A stretch of DNA of 64,000 nt from Symsagittifera roscoffensis (GCF_963678635.1 NC_087067.1:30478401-30542400), one strand, 5' to 3'. Positions 12,061-26,400 are shown, numbered from the stretch's first letter. A program made the numbers and translations. Notes: generated by a model from the letters alone, not told the origin.

Positions 12061-15000
12061 TTGGATTACAATAACAACCGAATAAACATACTGGGAAAAG
12101 TAGCAGTGATGACGTCGTTGAACGGTTGGGCAGCACCAGCACAAGTGTCAGTAATATCCGGAAATCATCTGTCAATCCTGGGGCGTGATCTGATGGGCAC
12201 CCTAGGCCTCAAGTTAGTGCAAAGGAAGAAAGTGACGGGAATCACAGGGGAAGGGAGCAGCCAAGAAGAGGAGGAAAATGATTAATTGCAAACATATTTC
12301 TGTAAGTTATACCCAAATTTATTTACTAGAATAGGGAAGATCCGGAACGCGAAAGTAAGAGCTGAATTTTTCGAAAACTTGATGCCCATACAACAAAAGG
12401 GGCGCAGGGCGCCTATCAGTCTACAAGACATGGTAGATAAAGAAATTCATCGGTTGATAAACGAAGGTCATATCGTAAAATTACAAGAGTGCTTGGATAA
12501 GTATTTCGTCTCTCCTATAGTGATTACAGTAAAAAAAGACGGAAGTATCAAATTAGCACTGGAATCAAGAGAACTGAACAAGTAGGTACACAAGAATAAG
12601 TACCAAATGCCAAATATTGAGGAACTAGTAGACGGAATAAGTCAGATTATTGCTGAAAGAAAAGCGGGGAATGTATATTTTACAACGTTGGATTTCACAT
12701 ATGCGTACGGACAAGTTTCATTAGAACAAAAAACAAGCGAGCAATGCAATTTTTCACTAGTCGGCGGAAAGTCCACGGGAACTTATCGTTTTAAAAACGG
12801 ATTTTACGCGCTTACGTCAATGACGGCGGAATTCCAAAAAGTCATTGATAATTTACTTAGGAATTCCCTCAAGCTAACGCGTCCATCGACGATATTTTAA
12901 TTGCTTCAAAAGGAACTAAGATCGAGCAAATTGCGTTAGTGGAAAAGATATTGAAAAAGCTGAACGTTTTTAATGTCGCTTTAAAACTACGAAAATGTGA
13001 ATTTGCGAAAACCGAGTGCAAGTGGCTCGGATATCGGATTGGGGAAGAAGGCATCGCGCCTCTAGCAAGAAAAACACAAGCGATAAAGGACCTGAAAACC
13101 CCAAAATCTCGAAAGCAGTTGAAGTCTTTAATGGGTTCAATGCACAGTTTACACAAATTTTTGCCCAAGCTCGCGGAAGTAAGCGCACCATTAAGACCAT
13201 TACTAAGTCAGAATAACGATTTTGTCTGAACGACCGTTTGCGAAAATGCGTTTCAACAATTAAAGTCGCTCGTGGAAAGCATTGTCGAATTACGACATTT
13301 CGACATTCACCATGAAACTAGAATTATTTGTGATGCTAGCCACGATGACCTAGGGGCCATATTAGAACAGTATTGCGCCTCCGGTTGGCATCCGATTTCG
13401 TTTGCCTCCAGATATCTTAATCCGGCTGAGAAAAAGTACTCTACCAATGAATTAGAATTACTCGCGGTAGTGTGGGCCACGGAAAATTTTCGAAATTACA
13501 TATATGGCCGGTATTTCACGGTTATATCGGATCACAAGGCAAAACTTACATTGTTAAATTCTTCACCGAAGGGAAATAAAACGTTTTTCAGCCAATTAAC
13601 TCGATGGTACGATCGATTAGTGCCATAGACTTTAAAGTCAAACATAGACAGGGGTCAAAAATGGGAATGGCAGACTATTTGTCTCGGTTTTCGTCCGCAG
13701 AGGCACCCGAGACAAGTCACTATGATGAAAATTTTACAGTAGCGAAAATAAAAATGATCAACGCAGCATTGAAGCCTAAGGATCAAATGAAGCCTAGGGG
13801 TCAGAAATGAATAAAATTAGGCCAAAACCGGCGGTAGAGGGCGATCAGTCATGTTTCGACACAACGAAAACAGTTTCATCCAATAGGAATGAAAGAAAAG
13901 ATGAAAATGCAAACATTCACCGTGAGCACAAACGCTCAATAGAGGTCGTGTTTACATGCAACCGGCGGTTAAACAATCAGCATCGAGATATTTGCAGACC
14001 GGCAAAAAAATGCAAATGCCGAAGAAAGAAAATCAGACGTTGTTCTCAATGTTGCAAGCTTTCAATTATGAGTAAAATGAGTAAAATGAGTAATGAAAAC
14101 ATGATAAATTCATCTGAAAAAACGATCCACCAACTTCCGCCATTGTTAACACATCGACCAACTCTGGAGATATCAACCTCAACGTTGTTCTTAATCGGTT
14201 AAATCAACCACCCAGTGTCAGTTCGGATTCAGATATTGAATTATAACCACCTGAAAAAGTTGCTAAAAAACAGACAAATTCTAAGAAGTTAAACACGATT
14301 ATCTCGTTTCCCCACCAGTTATCCGGGTTATCCTACCCACTTGTACAGAATGACAAATAGATTTACTTTTAGTGCCATCAGACAAAAATCTTTAAAAAGA
14401 TTGATCACCCGGAGGTCCTGAGTTTGAAATTGATAGAAGCAAATATAGAAAAAGATCCAGTTATGAAAACCATCAGGGATACAATCAGAGACAAAAACCC
14501 ACGAGCCAAAGAGATCAAAACAAGACTGGGACAAAACTACGCTAAACACTACAATGACTTTGCCGTACGTGAAAATTGCCTGTGGATGGACGGCCGGTTG
14601 GCCACACCGAAGGATATGTCATCAGCAGTACTCAATCGCTTACGCTTTAACCATCATGGGCGTGACAAATGTTTGCAGCCGCAAAAGATGTGTGGATACC
14701 ACTTATGCACAGGAACATTGCCGCTACAGCAAAATACTGCAAAAGCTGCTTAGAAGCAGGTAAAAATCTTAAACCAGATATTCCAAAAAATGTGACATGG
14801 GGGAAACTTATGTGCCTAAGGAACCGAATGATTTGGTCCAATTAGATTTCTGGGACCCGGTCAATTACGTAAGGGGTCGGAAAAAGTATGTACTTGTAGC
14901 AGTAGACACTTTTTCGCATTGGCCGTCGGCGTATGTCTGTTCAAGTAACAAGTCTAAGAATGTATTGAAGTTCCTAAGGAAGTACATAAATACTCATCGA

Positions 15001-16165
15001 CAACCACGGAAATTGCATATGGATCAAGCCACTGGGTTTTTCTTGAATGAAATTCAAAATTTCTGTAACTACGAAGGTATTCAACTCATTAAATCTCCGG
15101 TTAAGGACCATCGCGCGACGGCAATGGTCGAACGAATAATTGGGTTGATAAAAAATTACGTGCTACCTTATCTCCAGGATTAAAAAAAACTATAAGATTG
15201 GAGTAATGATATCCCGTGCGCTCAGCGCGTTACGTTTTGTGCCACATTCTAAGACTAAGATAACGCCTTTTGAAGCCTATCATGGAAGAGAAGCGAATAC
15301 GGCTCTGCGAAATTTAACGAAAAAACCAGCATTGAAAAATCTAAATTGGAACAATGTTGTTAACCAGAAGTTATCTTGTTTAGACAAGGCGGAGAATCTC
15401 CCGGATGTAGAGCTAACCCTAGATTGGGAGAAGAGGAGCGATTTGGTATACGCCCCGGAGAATAGGAAAACCCCAATCATTTTGGATGACAAGGAATTAG
15501 CCGAAACGGATCCCAAGGCTCAGGAAGTAGCTGATCCCAAGGAATTAAGACCTGTACCTAAAGCTCCAGCGTGGCTCAAAAGGCATAAGACCAGCTCAAC
15601 AACAGTCTACCAAAGGACTGGAAAAACGGACCCGAAGGACCCAAGAAGGTATAAACGTTTACCATTGCAAATTGAAAAATTTACTAAGCATACGGTGCAG
15701 ATGAAAAAAGGGTCGTTACTAAGGCGAAGTGGTGTTTCTTTTAGATCGGCGGCTGAAGAAAGCCTATCTGAGGATAGAAGTGATGCGTGCACCCCAGGTC
15801 CTAGTAAAAGCGTAAAAAGTACCCCGGGCCCAAGTGAACCCACAAAGTGTAAAAGAAAAGCCGAAAAGGATCGAGTTGAGATGGAAAACGCGCGGAAATC
15901 AATGAAACACCGTATAGTAGAATCCAGCACGGACGAGAGGGAGGACGACAAGGATAGCGAGTGGGAAATTGAAAGGAACGAACCGGCGAGGATTACGGCG
16001 AGCGGGGGAGAAAATGTACCGTCGGGAACGGACAGGGAGATATCACCGAGAACCGTCGGTGGAAAACGAAGAAAAGGCGAAGCAGCGACGAGAAAATCAT
16101 TACGACAGAGACGCGGAGTTGATAAAATGGGGGGAGTTATGATCCATCGAATAGAGCACAAGTAA
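12061..16165 (+). pseudogene. pol remnant: protease end, RT, RNase H, integrase
   Basis: Successive fragments can be read in order. Protease end: ILGRDLMGTLGL near 12177. RT: VSPIVITVKKDGSIKLALES, then TTLDFTYAYGQVSLE near 12684, and SIDDILIAS near 12885 at the usual YxDD position. RNase H: ICDASHDDLGAILEQ near 13327 and TNELELLAVVWATENF. Integrase: zinc region near 14640, then D at QLDFWD (14837), D at HMDQATG (15017) and E at AMVERIIG (15122). A basic 319-codon tail runs to 16165. In-frame stops at 12034, 12283, 12583 and 12898, and later frame changes, leave no intact polyprotein. The tail (15540-16165) is rich in Lys, Arg, Glu and Ser and may be a targeting tail. Confidence 0.82.
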
Positions 16166-16328
16166 CATGAAGACAAGAGAAAGAAACCTTAAAGAGAGGT
16201 TTGGCAGGTGTGCCTGAAAACTCAATTTAAACTAAAATTTAACTAGTAACATGAACCTATCGCAAAAGAAACAATGAGTTGATAAATTTTATATCTACGC
16301 TTTAAAATTTATTTGTGGTTGCCCGAAA

Positions 16329-16583
16329 GAGACAGGGACCAGTTTTGAGTTTATGTAAGTGCTATCAATTTGTTCGAGATAGGAACCAGTTTTGAGTTTA
16401 TGTAAGAGCTATCAATTTGTTCCTTCTGCCTGGGGACCTGCTTTCGTGACCTTGCGATCTCTAATGTCCGATGTGATCTGAAATATGACAGTGCAGTAAG
16501 ATTTCGATTTGATGCCTAACAGTTGCCTACAATTAAACTTAACAAACTAACCTTTTTACGACAGTATACATTTACGTACTTCA
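16329..16583 (+). repeat. 3' LTR of the 6.1-kb element
   Basis: Direct repeat of 10500-10754, again with the internal duplication. It is preceded by the purine-rich GAAAGAGACAGGG, a weak polypurine tract. Confidence 0.88.
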
Positions 16584-17407
16584 AAACTTTTGATGACGTG
16601 TTTCGAAAAACGACTCGGTTTGCGTAAAATAGCTTAATTTTTTCCGAGCTTTTTTGAAGCCCTTGAATGACCGTATATGCTGAAAATCAAGTTTTTCGAT
16701 TTCTCGTTTTTTTTTGGATTCCCATCGGGTAATTTGAAATATATGGCACCAGAGTTAAGGAGGGGAAGGTGGTCGCTCCAGCTGCCGTTAATAATAGTTC
16801 CAGATTTTTGCTGCCTGTATCAACTCAAAAGGAGCCATTGAAAAATTGCAGTTCAGACTGGGCCATAAATGACTGATTCTTTTAGATTCAATTGTTTTGA
16901 CGGTGAGCCTGCATTTAACACTGAAATTCCCCTCTAAGAAACCTGGTGCTCAAAGTTGGCTACCAAAAATCAGACTTTAAAAACAAAACACGCATTGTGG
17001 TTGCTCATAAGCGCTTCTTTGAAGCTGCTCAACGTTGTGAGTAAGTAAGCATCAGTTTCATTTGTATTGATTAATTGCATTCATGATTTACAATACCTGA
17101 GATAAATTCAACACGATTGAACAATGTTCAATTACTCTTTTACACAGTCTTGAAAAAAACTAGTCTCTCTATAATAATCATATATTACAATCAACTAAAA
17201 AACATATTCTTCAATTCGAACATTTCTGTCCAGTGATTTTTTTCAGTTTTATCGATGCTGTGAATTGATTGGAAGTCTCATACAACAAACATTTTTCCAT
17301 TATTCTTGATTATATGCTTCACAACTTATTATGTTTTCCAATTTTTTTGCACAACTGATTAGTTAAATCTTCAATTCAGTTTTAAGACAGGCCAAGGGGT
17401 AGCAATT
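16584..17407. other. Upstream region of the coiled-coil gene
   Basis: No reading frame of note. The last hundred bases before the ATG at 17408 are A+T-rich and presumably hold the 5' UTR. I cannot name a promoter element. Confidence 0.5.
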
Positions 17408-20400
17408 ATGTCTGAAGAGACTGAGAGTTCGATAGATGTTTCTAAGAATCCTGAAAATTCGTTCGATTCTTCGGACAGATCTTTCGAGGTTATTACAGAG
17501 TCCACCGAACAAAAAAGTCCAGTGATCCAAAAAACTGAGTCTTTTATTTCTAACCATTGCGAAGATGAATACCTAAAACTAATTCCATCAGTGCTTAAGG
17601 AGGCAAAAAATGCTTCGAGTGAGGACGAAGAAAAAGAAAATTTCAATAAAAGTGTTCAGGAGGAATTAAAACTTGATGATCGAACTGATCGTTCAGAAGG
17701 TGAAAGAACAGAGGTAACGGATCAAAACACTCAAATCATAGATCAAACTCAAAACTTAGGAAACGAAATTTCGGAGCAAAACGTCTATATGACAACATGC
17801 GGCTCAAATGTCGACGATATTATACCCAATCCTGATAGAGAACTGAAAAAAATTGCCATGCAAAACATCTGTCAATTAGGCTCGAAAGACATTCATAACT
17901 CTTCTGTCGAACTTGGCGACGGACCAGTTGCAGATAAAAATCAAGTCGAAGCTGGTCATTTTAAAGAAGAGGAAGCAAAAAGGTCCAGTGAAAAGCACAA
18001 ACCGAAAGCATCACAACGAAAAAATGAAGCAAATGGCGAACTTGACAATCATGAAGATGTAACTTTAATTCAGCAAAAAGAAAAACTTCCAGAAGCGCAA
18101 ATCGACAATTTGTGTTCTGATTCTAAGCCCGAAAATGAAGTAAGCAGCGAAATGTGTACATCTTTAAAGCAAGACGCCACAAGTAAATCGATCACAGACC
18201 TCTCTTTGTTGAGCACAGATAACAAGCGATTGATCCAACGAAAACTGTCGGAAAGAACAGAACTCCAAATTAGATGCCAAACTCTGGAAGAACAGAACGA
18301 GAGTCTAGTGAATCAACTCGAAGAGCGAGAAAGATTCTTGGAAGATATTCTAGCAGATATTGACGAGTTCAAGGAAAAATCGAGGTTCGGAATGTCCGAA
18401 CTAAGGATTGAAAATGTTAAGTTAAAAGAAGTAACCAAATCTCAATGGAACAAATTCTCAATAGAACGAGACTACTTGTTGAAGGAAATTGAGTTTTTGA
18501 AACAGCGAATAGAATATTTAAATGAAGATCTGAAGTTTTACACGGATAGATGTGACATAGACAATGATCAAAAAGATTCTCCTCGCCAAGAAAAAGACGA
18601 CGAAACTAAACAAGCAAGTTTATCAGATCTCAAAAATGAAAATGAAAACCTGAAACTTGAAGTGGAGTCCAGTATTAATTTGATAACGGATTTGGAGAAA
18701 AATATCGAAAATAAAAACTTCGAAATTCAAAAAATACAAAAACAACTGGAACAGCTCAAAAAATCATCGCTAAACATAAAAATCAGCGAAACTCAGACCG
18801 CAAAATTCGATAAAAATTTTATAGACCAGGAAATTCAGACTTTATCTCAGCCCAAAGATGTTGATGAAGATATTTGTTTGGACCTATCAAAAAATTATGA
18901 ACTGCAATCCGTTCCCGAAGTTTTTATTACATCAATTGAATGTTCCATTCAAACCGATCAAACCGACAGCAAAAAATTGTCAGCGTTCGGAGCTCAAACA
19001 GAGACTGAGTTTGTTGACAAAGTCATTTACGACTTACTACTTGCAGACTACACAAAAGCGAACGAAGACAACGAAAACTTGCAAAATATGGTTGTGGACA
19101 AAATTTGCGAAATAGACCAAAACAGTTGTTTGTTGGACGCTCTCAACTCACAGTTGTTTGAAATGACGTCACAAAATGAACTGATAAAAAGTGAAAGCTT
19201 GAAGACAATCGATGAAAAAGACGAACAAATCAAGAAAGTCGTGAACGATTTCAACGAGCAATCAGAAAACATGCAAAATGTGGCCGACAGATTGAAAAAA
19301 CTCTCGGAAGACAATCATTCGAAAGACGAGGAGCTCAGAATTAAGATAGCTGAAATAGGAAGCATTGAAAATGAACTTCAGCAAAAATATGATGAAATTT
19401 CTCATTTAGAACAAGAAAAATTGAGTGCATCGAATGCATTAAGTAACGCCAATATAGAAATTGAAAAGTTAAAATTGACTCTTGAAGAAAAAACATCTCA
19501 ATTTTCAGAATTGGAAAATAAACATCGAGAAAACCTGGTTTCAAAGGAAAAAGAGCATTCACAAAAAACTGAACAGCTGGGAGCTATTTTGACTACAATA
19601 AAAACCGAAAATGCGAAATTGAAAAACAGGATATCAGCATTGGAAACAGAAAGTGAAGTACTACTAGAATCAAAACAAAAATTGGATAACGATCTGAAAA
19701 TAATCCATCTAAGTGCTGAAAAACAGAGATCAGAGTTAGAGAAATTACTAGAAACAGAAGAAGATTTGTCAAAATCTGTTCAGAAGTATCAAGAAAGTAT
19801 CGAAAAGCTGCAGTGTGAACTACGTGAAAAAACTGAAAGTCACGAGGCTAAGTTAATTGAGGAAAAAACTAGATTTAACTCCATCTTGCAATTCAAACTG
19901 GAAGAAAAAGAAAACCAAATGCTAGAAGTAGTTCAGATGCTCTTAAGCTCTGAAGAGAGGTTAAAAGAAATTGAAGACAGCAAGCGTGGAAGTACTCTAA
20001 CTTCGGAGGAAAAAACTGTGCAAACTAGTGATTTCAGACATTTGGTTGCTACTACTGGCATTCAGACAGAAATGGTTTGTGGCGAAGTAAACGAAACTCA
20101 AACATCTACCGTGAGTCATGGCGAAGAATCAAACAAACGTAAGTCTATATTGAGAGTAATTTTGCATGATGTTGATGTTTTTAACACTATCAAAGTAATA
20201 CTTAAACCTATGTTTCTTGCTTAAAAAACTGTTTTGACATCGCATCAATCGGTGTGTAATGAAATCGACGAAATCTTAAGAAAAACTTGCATTTGGATTG
20301 GTAGGATTTCAGCAGCAGCATTGTATTTCAGGATTGAGAAAAAGCCAAAAAAAAAACAATTCACAAGAAAGGATACTTTAGTTTTCCAAAAACTAATCTC

Positions 20401-23400
20401 TGTTTTTTTTTATTGAGTTTCTTTTTCGTGTCAGAATTACCCTTTAACCATTATTTTTAGGCAAAAAAGTTCAGACAGAAACAATTGGGAAGTTTCATCG
20501 CTTTTCCACTGCCGCTTGCATGTGGACTAACTTCATTTTTGAAAAATGTTCTAGCAATGTCATAGTGTAATGAACTTCAAATGTCAACCAATTAACTATA
20601 ATAAAAACATCAAAAACATTAACTATATAATGTTTTTCATCCTTAACAAAAACACCTTAACTAACCAGAATAGCGTTCATATCATTTCACATTGTTCGGT
20701 TATTGTAACAGTTGCAGTGCACATTCGTTAAGTTCTTTTAACATTTTTGGTTTGCGACCACGGCTAAAGCATAAAATTGCCGCTTATGCCGGATGAGGAT
20801 CAAGAGCACGAATTGTATGAATTGGGGTCGAATAAAGTTTCCAAGCGGAAAAAAATAAAGTAAAATATGCAAAGTCAAGGATTTTAAAATTTCAAATTGC
20901 AGGAGCAAATCAAAATACAGAAAAAAATTTCAAAAAAATTTGCGTATAGTAAAAGAATGACAACTAAGCCGACAAAACATTTTTTGTGACATTTTTTTCA
21001 AGCGGAATAGTTCCTGTTCGGGCTATAAAAATAGGTCCTGGTCAGAATCAAACCAACGACTTTTGCTGTTCTGGGCGCAGTTTATAACCTCCAGACGAAA
21101 TTTGCCAGAGTCGTTGAGAAAGTTTAATTAACTATGAACCAAGTGATTCAATTGAATCTGTTAACCAAGTTGTTAGCCCGAGAAAAAGTTCACAATCCGA
21201 TTTTATAAAGCTTGCTAATCGCAAGCGCATTCAATGTATTGTGGTGAATTAAGATTTTTTGCTTAAAAAAACCGAAGGACAAGTGTGTTCAGAATAGTTA
21301 ACCTGGAAGAAAGTTGTAGAGTTGGAATGGTAATTGAGCTTCTGTGCTCCTCATGCGGATTTGCTACGCATTGTCTGAAATGCTCTTTGACCAGGGGTTA
21401 GGAAACTAGACGATAAGCAAATTAGACGTGACCAACAAAAACGAAATTAGACGTTAAATTGTTTTTGCAAAACTAGCATTTTAGGTGGAAAGCAAAAGGC
21501 TAACAAAACTTATTGCTTAAAACAAGTTTTTATAATTACAAAAATAATAAATGATCCCATTGCACATCAAAAAATTTATCTCAATTGATTTATAAAATCT
21601 TAATTTTAAGATTATAAAACTTCTTTGAAATGCATAAGTTATACAATTGCGGCATGTGAAAAATGCGGAATGTGAAAGTTGCGGCATGTGAAAAGTTGAT
21701 TTGCATTTAAGAAAGCTGAACGAAAGTTAATTGTAGGCGGCATACAAATTTCAGACACGAACAATACAATTACGTCTAATTTCCCATATTTGTAATTTTG
21801 CAACGACGCCTAAATTCGTTTTTGTTGGTCACGTCTAATTTGCTTTTGGTCCAATTTCCTAGGCCCCATTATTAAGTGGGATACTAAACAAGCAGTTTAA
21901 GTAGGGTCAAAGAGGGGCCTAGGAAATTAGACGAAAAACAAATTAGACAAGACCAACAAAAACGAATTTAGACGTCGTTGCAAAGTTACAAATATGGGAA
22001 AATAGACGTAATTGTTTTGTTCGTGTCTGAAATTTGTTTACCGCCTACAATTAACTTTCGTTCAGCTTTCTTAAATGCAAACCAACTTTTCACATGCCGC
22101 AATTTTCACCTTCCGCAATTTTCACATGCCTCAATTGTATAACTTATGCATTTCAAAGAAGTTTTATAATCTTGAAATTAACTTTTTATAAATCAATTGA
22201 GATAAATATTTTGATGTGCAATGGGATCATATATTATTTTTGTAATTATGAAAACTTGTTTTAAGCAATATGATTTGTTAGCCCTTTGCTTTCCGTCTAA
22301 AATGCTAGTTTTGCAAAAACAATTTAACGTCTAATTTTGTTTTTGTTGGTCACGTCTAATTTGCTTATCGTCTAGTTTCCTACCCCCCCCCCCCCCCCCC
22401 CCTTAGTAATACTTGAAAACTATGCTTATGAGGCTGACGGCGTATTTCGAATAATTATCCCGCACACAAAACTGTTTCAAACTCAAGTCAAAATTTCTCC
22501 TTTTACGAATCAAACTTTAACGCTTAAGATTTTACATTGAGAGCCCAGAAATATTAAGGTTATAAAACTTTTTCTTAAATAAAAATATTGGGGACCAACT
22601 TAAAGGACAGTAGGAAAATTTTTAGTTTTTCTTACCCTAATATATGATCAGTCTTGTTGTCCTTTGCTTCTGATTTAGCATATAAAATTTTGTGAGCTAA
22701 CTGTCGAAAAATACAATCATGAGCACTACATGAACCATGCCAGAGAAACAACAACTATAAGTTTCATTTTGAAGCAGAGGACGAGAGCGAGAGAATATTC
22801 TTAATTTTTGTCGATGTATTTTAGGTCCATCATTCAGGGAAATTGATGTTCAAACAGAGATGAATCAAACAATCGATGACGAAATTGAGAAGCTAAGGAC
22901 GAGTTATGGCAACCTGGAGGTCGAACTCAACATGGTCAAGGTATGATTCAACCATAAAATTTATAATCGCCTTAGATAAAAAGCTAAAAAAATTTTAAAA
23001 TGCAAAAGAAAGATCATTCTTTGTTAAAAATTTTAACCAGTGGCGTGCGCAAGAAATTTTCGACGTGGTTAAAATTTTTGACGTACTTTTTATAATTCAG
23101 CAAATTAGAACTTGTTGTAGCGCCACTGAAACCCAAGGCTGACCACATTTGGCAAAAATTCTTTTGGATTTTTTCAATGGCAACATATAATGTTTTTGTG
23201 GGCAATAATATCTATTTATTCTTCAATGTCAAGCAATTAAAGATGGCGGGTTTTGAAAAAAAAATCGGATACTTCTGTGTAATATTGATGTTTCGAAAAA
23301 GTCAGAAGGAAAAGCTTTGTTAGATTTACTTAACGCTAGACTTTTTAAAAAATCTTTCAGGCGCAGTTTTCTCAAGAGAAGGAAGATCTCTCTCAAGTGC

Positions 23401-26400
23401 TTTTTGAATCGCAACAAGAGTGTGCGCGATTTCAGACCACCTTGGTGCAGATGAAAACACATTACGAGCAGACTGCCAGAAATGTCAATGAAACCAAAGA
23501 GGCTAATGATAAGGTAAGGCAAAGCCCAAAGTCTATTTTATGTGTTTTCTAGCCTCTTAGTAGATCTGGAGAGGTTTAGGATTTAGAACTTTTTTCCAAA
23601 AGAAGTTCTACTTTTAATGTAACTGAAACACTCCGGTGGCTTATGGACTGATTACCAAACAAATCTTCGAGAAAAATTTGTCATTATTTTCGAGAAAAAT
23701 TTGTCGACAGGTTTTGTGAAATGACCATCATTTTTCGACAACTCAAACAAGTCTAGTTTGTACATTCTCGAACATTTCTATTTACCTTTACTTGTTCACT
23801 GAAAATTATTTTATTATTGTTTCTGCTAACCCCAAGTATGGGGGTTTTTTGATCTAGGGTTTTCCTCAGGCAAAATCAGACAACACAAGTGAACGTCAGA
23901 TGAGTCGAGCGATATATCATATTGAAACTTTTCATTCATAGTTCCAAAAAGAACAATAAAAAATATCGTGATGTAGTTTTACAAATATGTTCAACAGGCA
24001 ACTTGTCTTTCGAATAATTTTTCGACCAAAATTGGACCAAGAAAGTGTTTTCTCAAAAAATGAACTACAGAGAGTAGCGAGTGGCTGTGCAACTAAAACA
24101 ACAGAATGTTTCTACAATGGTGATGATTTCAGAAAGAAACAAGACTGCTCGTATCAGGACGAAGCCCTTAATGTTCCGACTGCCTTTTAAGGTTTATGAA
24201 GCAGTAATAACACAAAAAAAATCAAATGTAAACAAACAAAATGAATTTTTTTTTCGAAAATTTGAATTTTTTTATAAAAAATCATCCCCCCACACGCCAT
24301 ATAAAGTACAAAATGATCGATTTCGCTCCTTGTAACAAATAAATTATGGCAAATAAGCTTCCTTCAACCAATTTGGAACGATTTCTAAGACGGATTAAAT
24401 CTACGCTTACGCGTTAATAGCGCGAAATATATCGCGCATTAATTGTCCCAAATTGGCCAAAATGCCAACTTTGAAACCCCAATAACTTTACGAAAAACGA
24501 TCACAGGTAAAATATCTTTTCACATTTAAGCTTAAGACAACAATACCTTTCGAATGATAAAAAAAAAATTCTGTCAAAACTGGCTAGTTAAAAAGTCGAA
24601 ATTTGTCTGAAGAAAAAAAACACCCTGAGCACAAACATTCCGTTACTTTCGTATCGAAAGTCGGATTAATTAGAGAGATCTTGTTTCATTCTGAACGTTT
24701 TCTTAGCTGGGAAAAGTTAAAAAACTAACTAAAAATTAGAAAACATTAGTATGCGCGACTTCGGACTTTCATTTTTACATTCTGTATATAAATATTTTTT
24801 GAGCATTTTTTTTCACATTCCCATCCAACACAAAGAGCGCAAAATTTGCAAGACAAAAATAACAATTTTCTTTCGGACCACATCTCCCTTGTCAGAGCAT
24901 TCTGTTTAGCTAACTACCTAGGCAATGGTGACTACCGTTTCTTAGCTGATTGTTCCGACTTTCGATACGAAAGTAACGGAATATTTGAGCTCGGGGTAGG
25001 TTTTTTTTCTTCAGACAAATTTCGACTTTTTAATTAGCCTTTTTTGACGGAACTTTTAATATCATTCGAAAGGTATTGTTGTCCTAAGCTCAAATTTGAA
25101 AAGATATTTTACCTTTGATCATTTTTCGTAAAGTTATGGGGGCTTAAAGATTGGCATTTTGGCCAATTTGGGACAATTAACGCGCGATATATTTCGCGCT
25201 ATTAACGCGTAAGCGTAGATTTAATCCGTCTTAGAAATTGTTCCAAATTGGTTGAAGGAAGCTTATTTGCCATAATTTATTTGTTACAAGGAGCGAAATC
25301 GATCATTTTGTACTTTATATGGCGTGTGAGGGGATGATTTTTTATAAAAAATTTCAAATTTTCGAAAAAAAAATTCATTTTGTTTGTTTACATTTGATTT
25401 TTTTTGTGTTAGTACTGCTTCATAAACCTTAAAAGGCAGTCGAAACATTTAGGGCTTTGCCTTGATACGAGCAGCGTTGTTAGAATAATAGAAGCGTGGA
25501 TTTAGTATTTGAGAGATTTTTAGTTTTACTTGATCATCAAAAAAGGAAGATATGGAAATGTGAAAATCAATCTGGAATGATTTCTCAGACCGACAAATCC
25601 AATATTTGCGCTAAGCGTTAATGGAAACAAGCATGATATACTTATTGCAAAACTTGTAAAACGCCCAAGTTTTCGCATTCTTAAAACTTGGAGATACTTA
25701 GCGCAAATATTGGGCGTTTTCTAATATTTGCGCTAAGCGTTAATGGAAACAAGCATGATATACTTATTGCAAAACTTGTAAAACGCCCAAGTTTTCGCAT
25801 TCTTAAAACTTGGAGATATTTGATTATAGGTGAAACTTTCTTCTGAGTTTGGGACCACGTTTTTGATTAAATGCTTTGAAATAACTACTTTTTAAACACT
25901 TAGTAATTGGTTGCAAAATAGCTAAGCCTACCATCATTACTCGAGTAGACGCTCAACGTGACGTATGAATATTTTGTAAACAAATATGAAATATGTTGGA
26001 ATATGTAACGTGAAACACGACGTTTCCAAGTGTCTCAAAACACATACAGGCCAGTTAAATCAATTTTATTGGTGCACCCGGTTCAATAGTAGCCTAATTT
26101 GCACCGGTAAAATTGATTTATTTGGTCTGTTTGAACTTTGGGACTTTTGAAAATGTCGAGTTTCAAAATACGTTGTCCAATTTTTTTTTTACCAAACATT
26201 CTTGCGGATCTTACAAACTCGAATAAACAATTTGCAAACAATACAATTAATCATTTTTTTACAATTTGCATTGCTTTAGTTCTACAAACATAGAATTGCA
26301 CCAAAATCTAAGATGCAGACATTCTCAAGTACGTTGCAACTGAAGGCTCGAACAGTTTACTTTAATCGAGTTGATTCAGTGATTCTGTTAGTTACAAAAA

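Larger units (their letters stand above)
10500..16583 (+). mobile_element. Ty3/gypsy-type LTR retrotransposon, inactivated
   Basis: Two 255-bp direct repeats bound 6.1 kb carrying gag, protease, RT, RNase H and integrase remnants in Ty3/gypsy order (integrase last). The LTRs are alike with only scattered substitutions, so the insertion is not very old, yet pol is interrupted by many stops and frame changes. I find no convincing target-site duplication: the flanks are ATCGTTT on the left and AAACTTT on the right. The element is unrelated in LTR, gag and leader to the giant element at 38648-56533. Confidence 0.9.

Noticed and set aside
15607-16176. Reverse-strand 189-codon ORF
   Set aside because: It is the antisense shadow of the charged pol tail of the 6.1-kb element, whose low-complexity codons leave the opposite strand open.
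20461-20570. Extra exon of the coiled-coil gene carrying KVQTET
   Set aside because: The acceptor and incoming phase fit, but no GT donor in the stretch leaves phase 1 as the next exon needs. It is mentioned only as a possible alternative end.
23987-24335. Two overlapping ORFs at the left arm of the foldback element
   Set aside because: They run into the repeat arm and are not preserved in the inverted arm.
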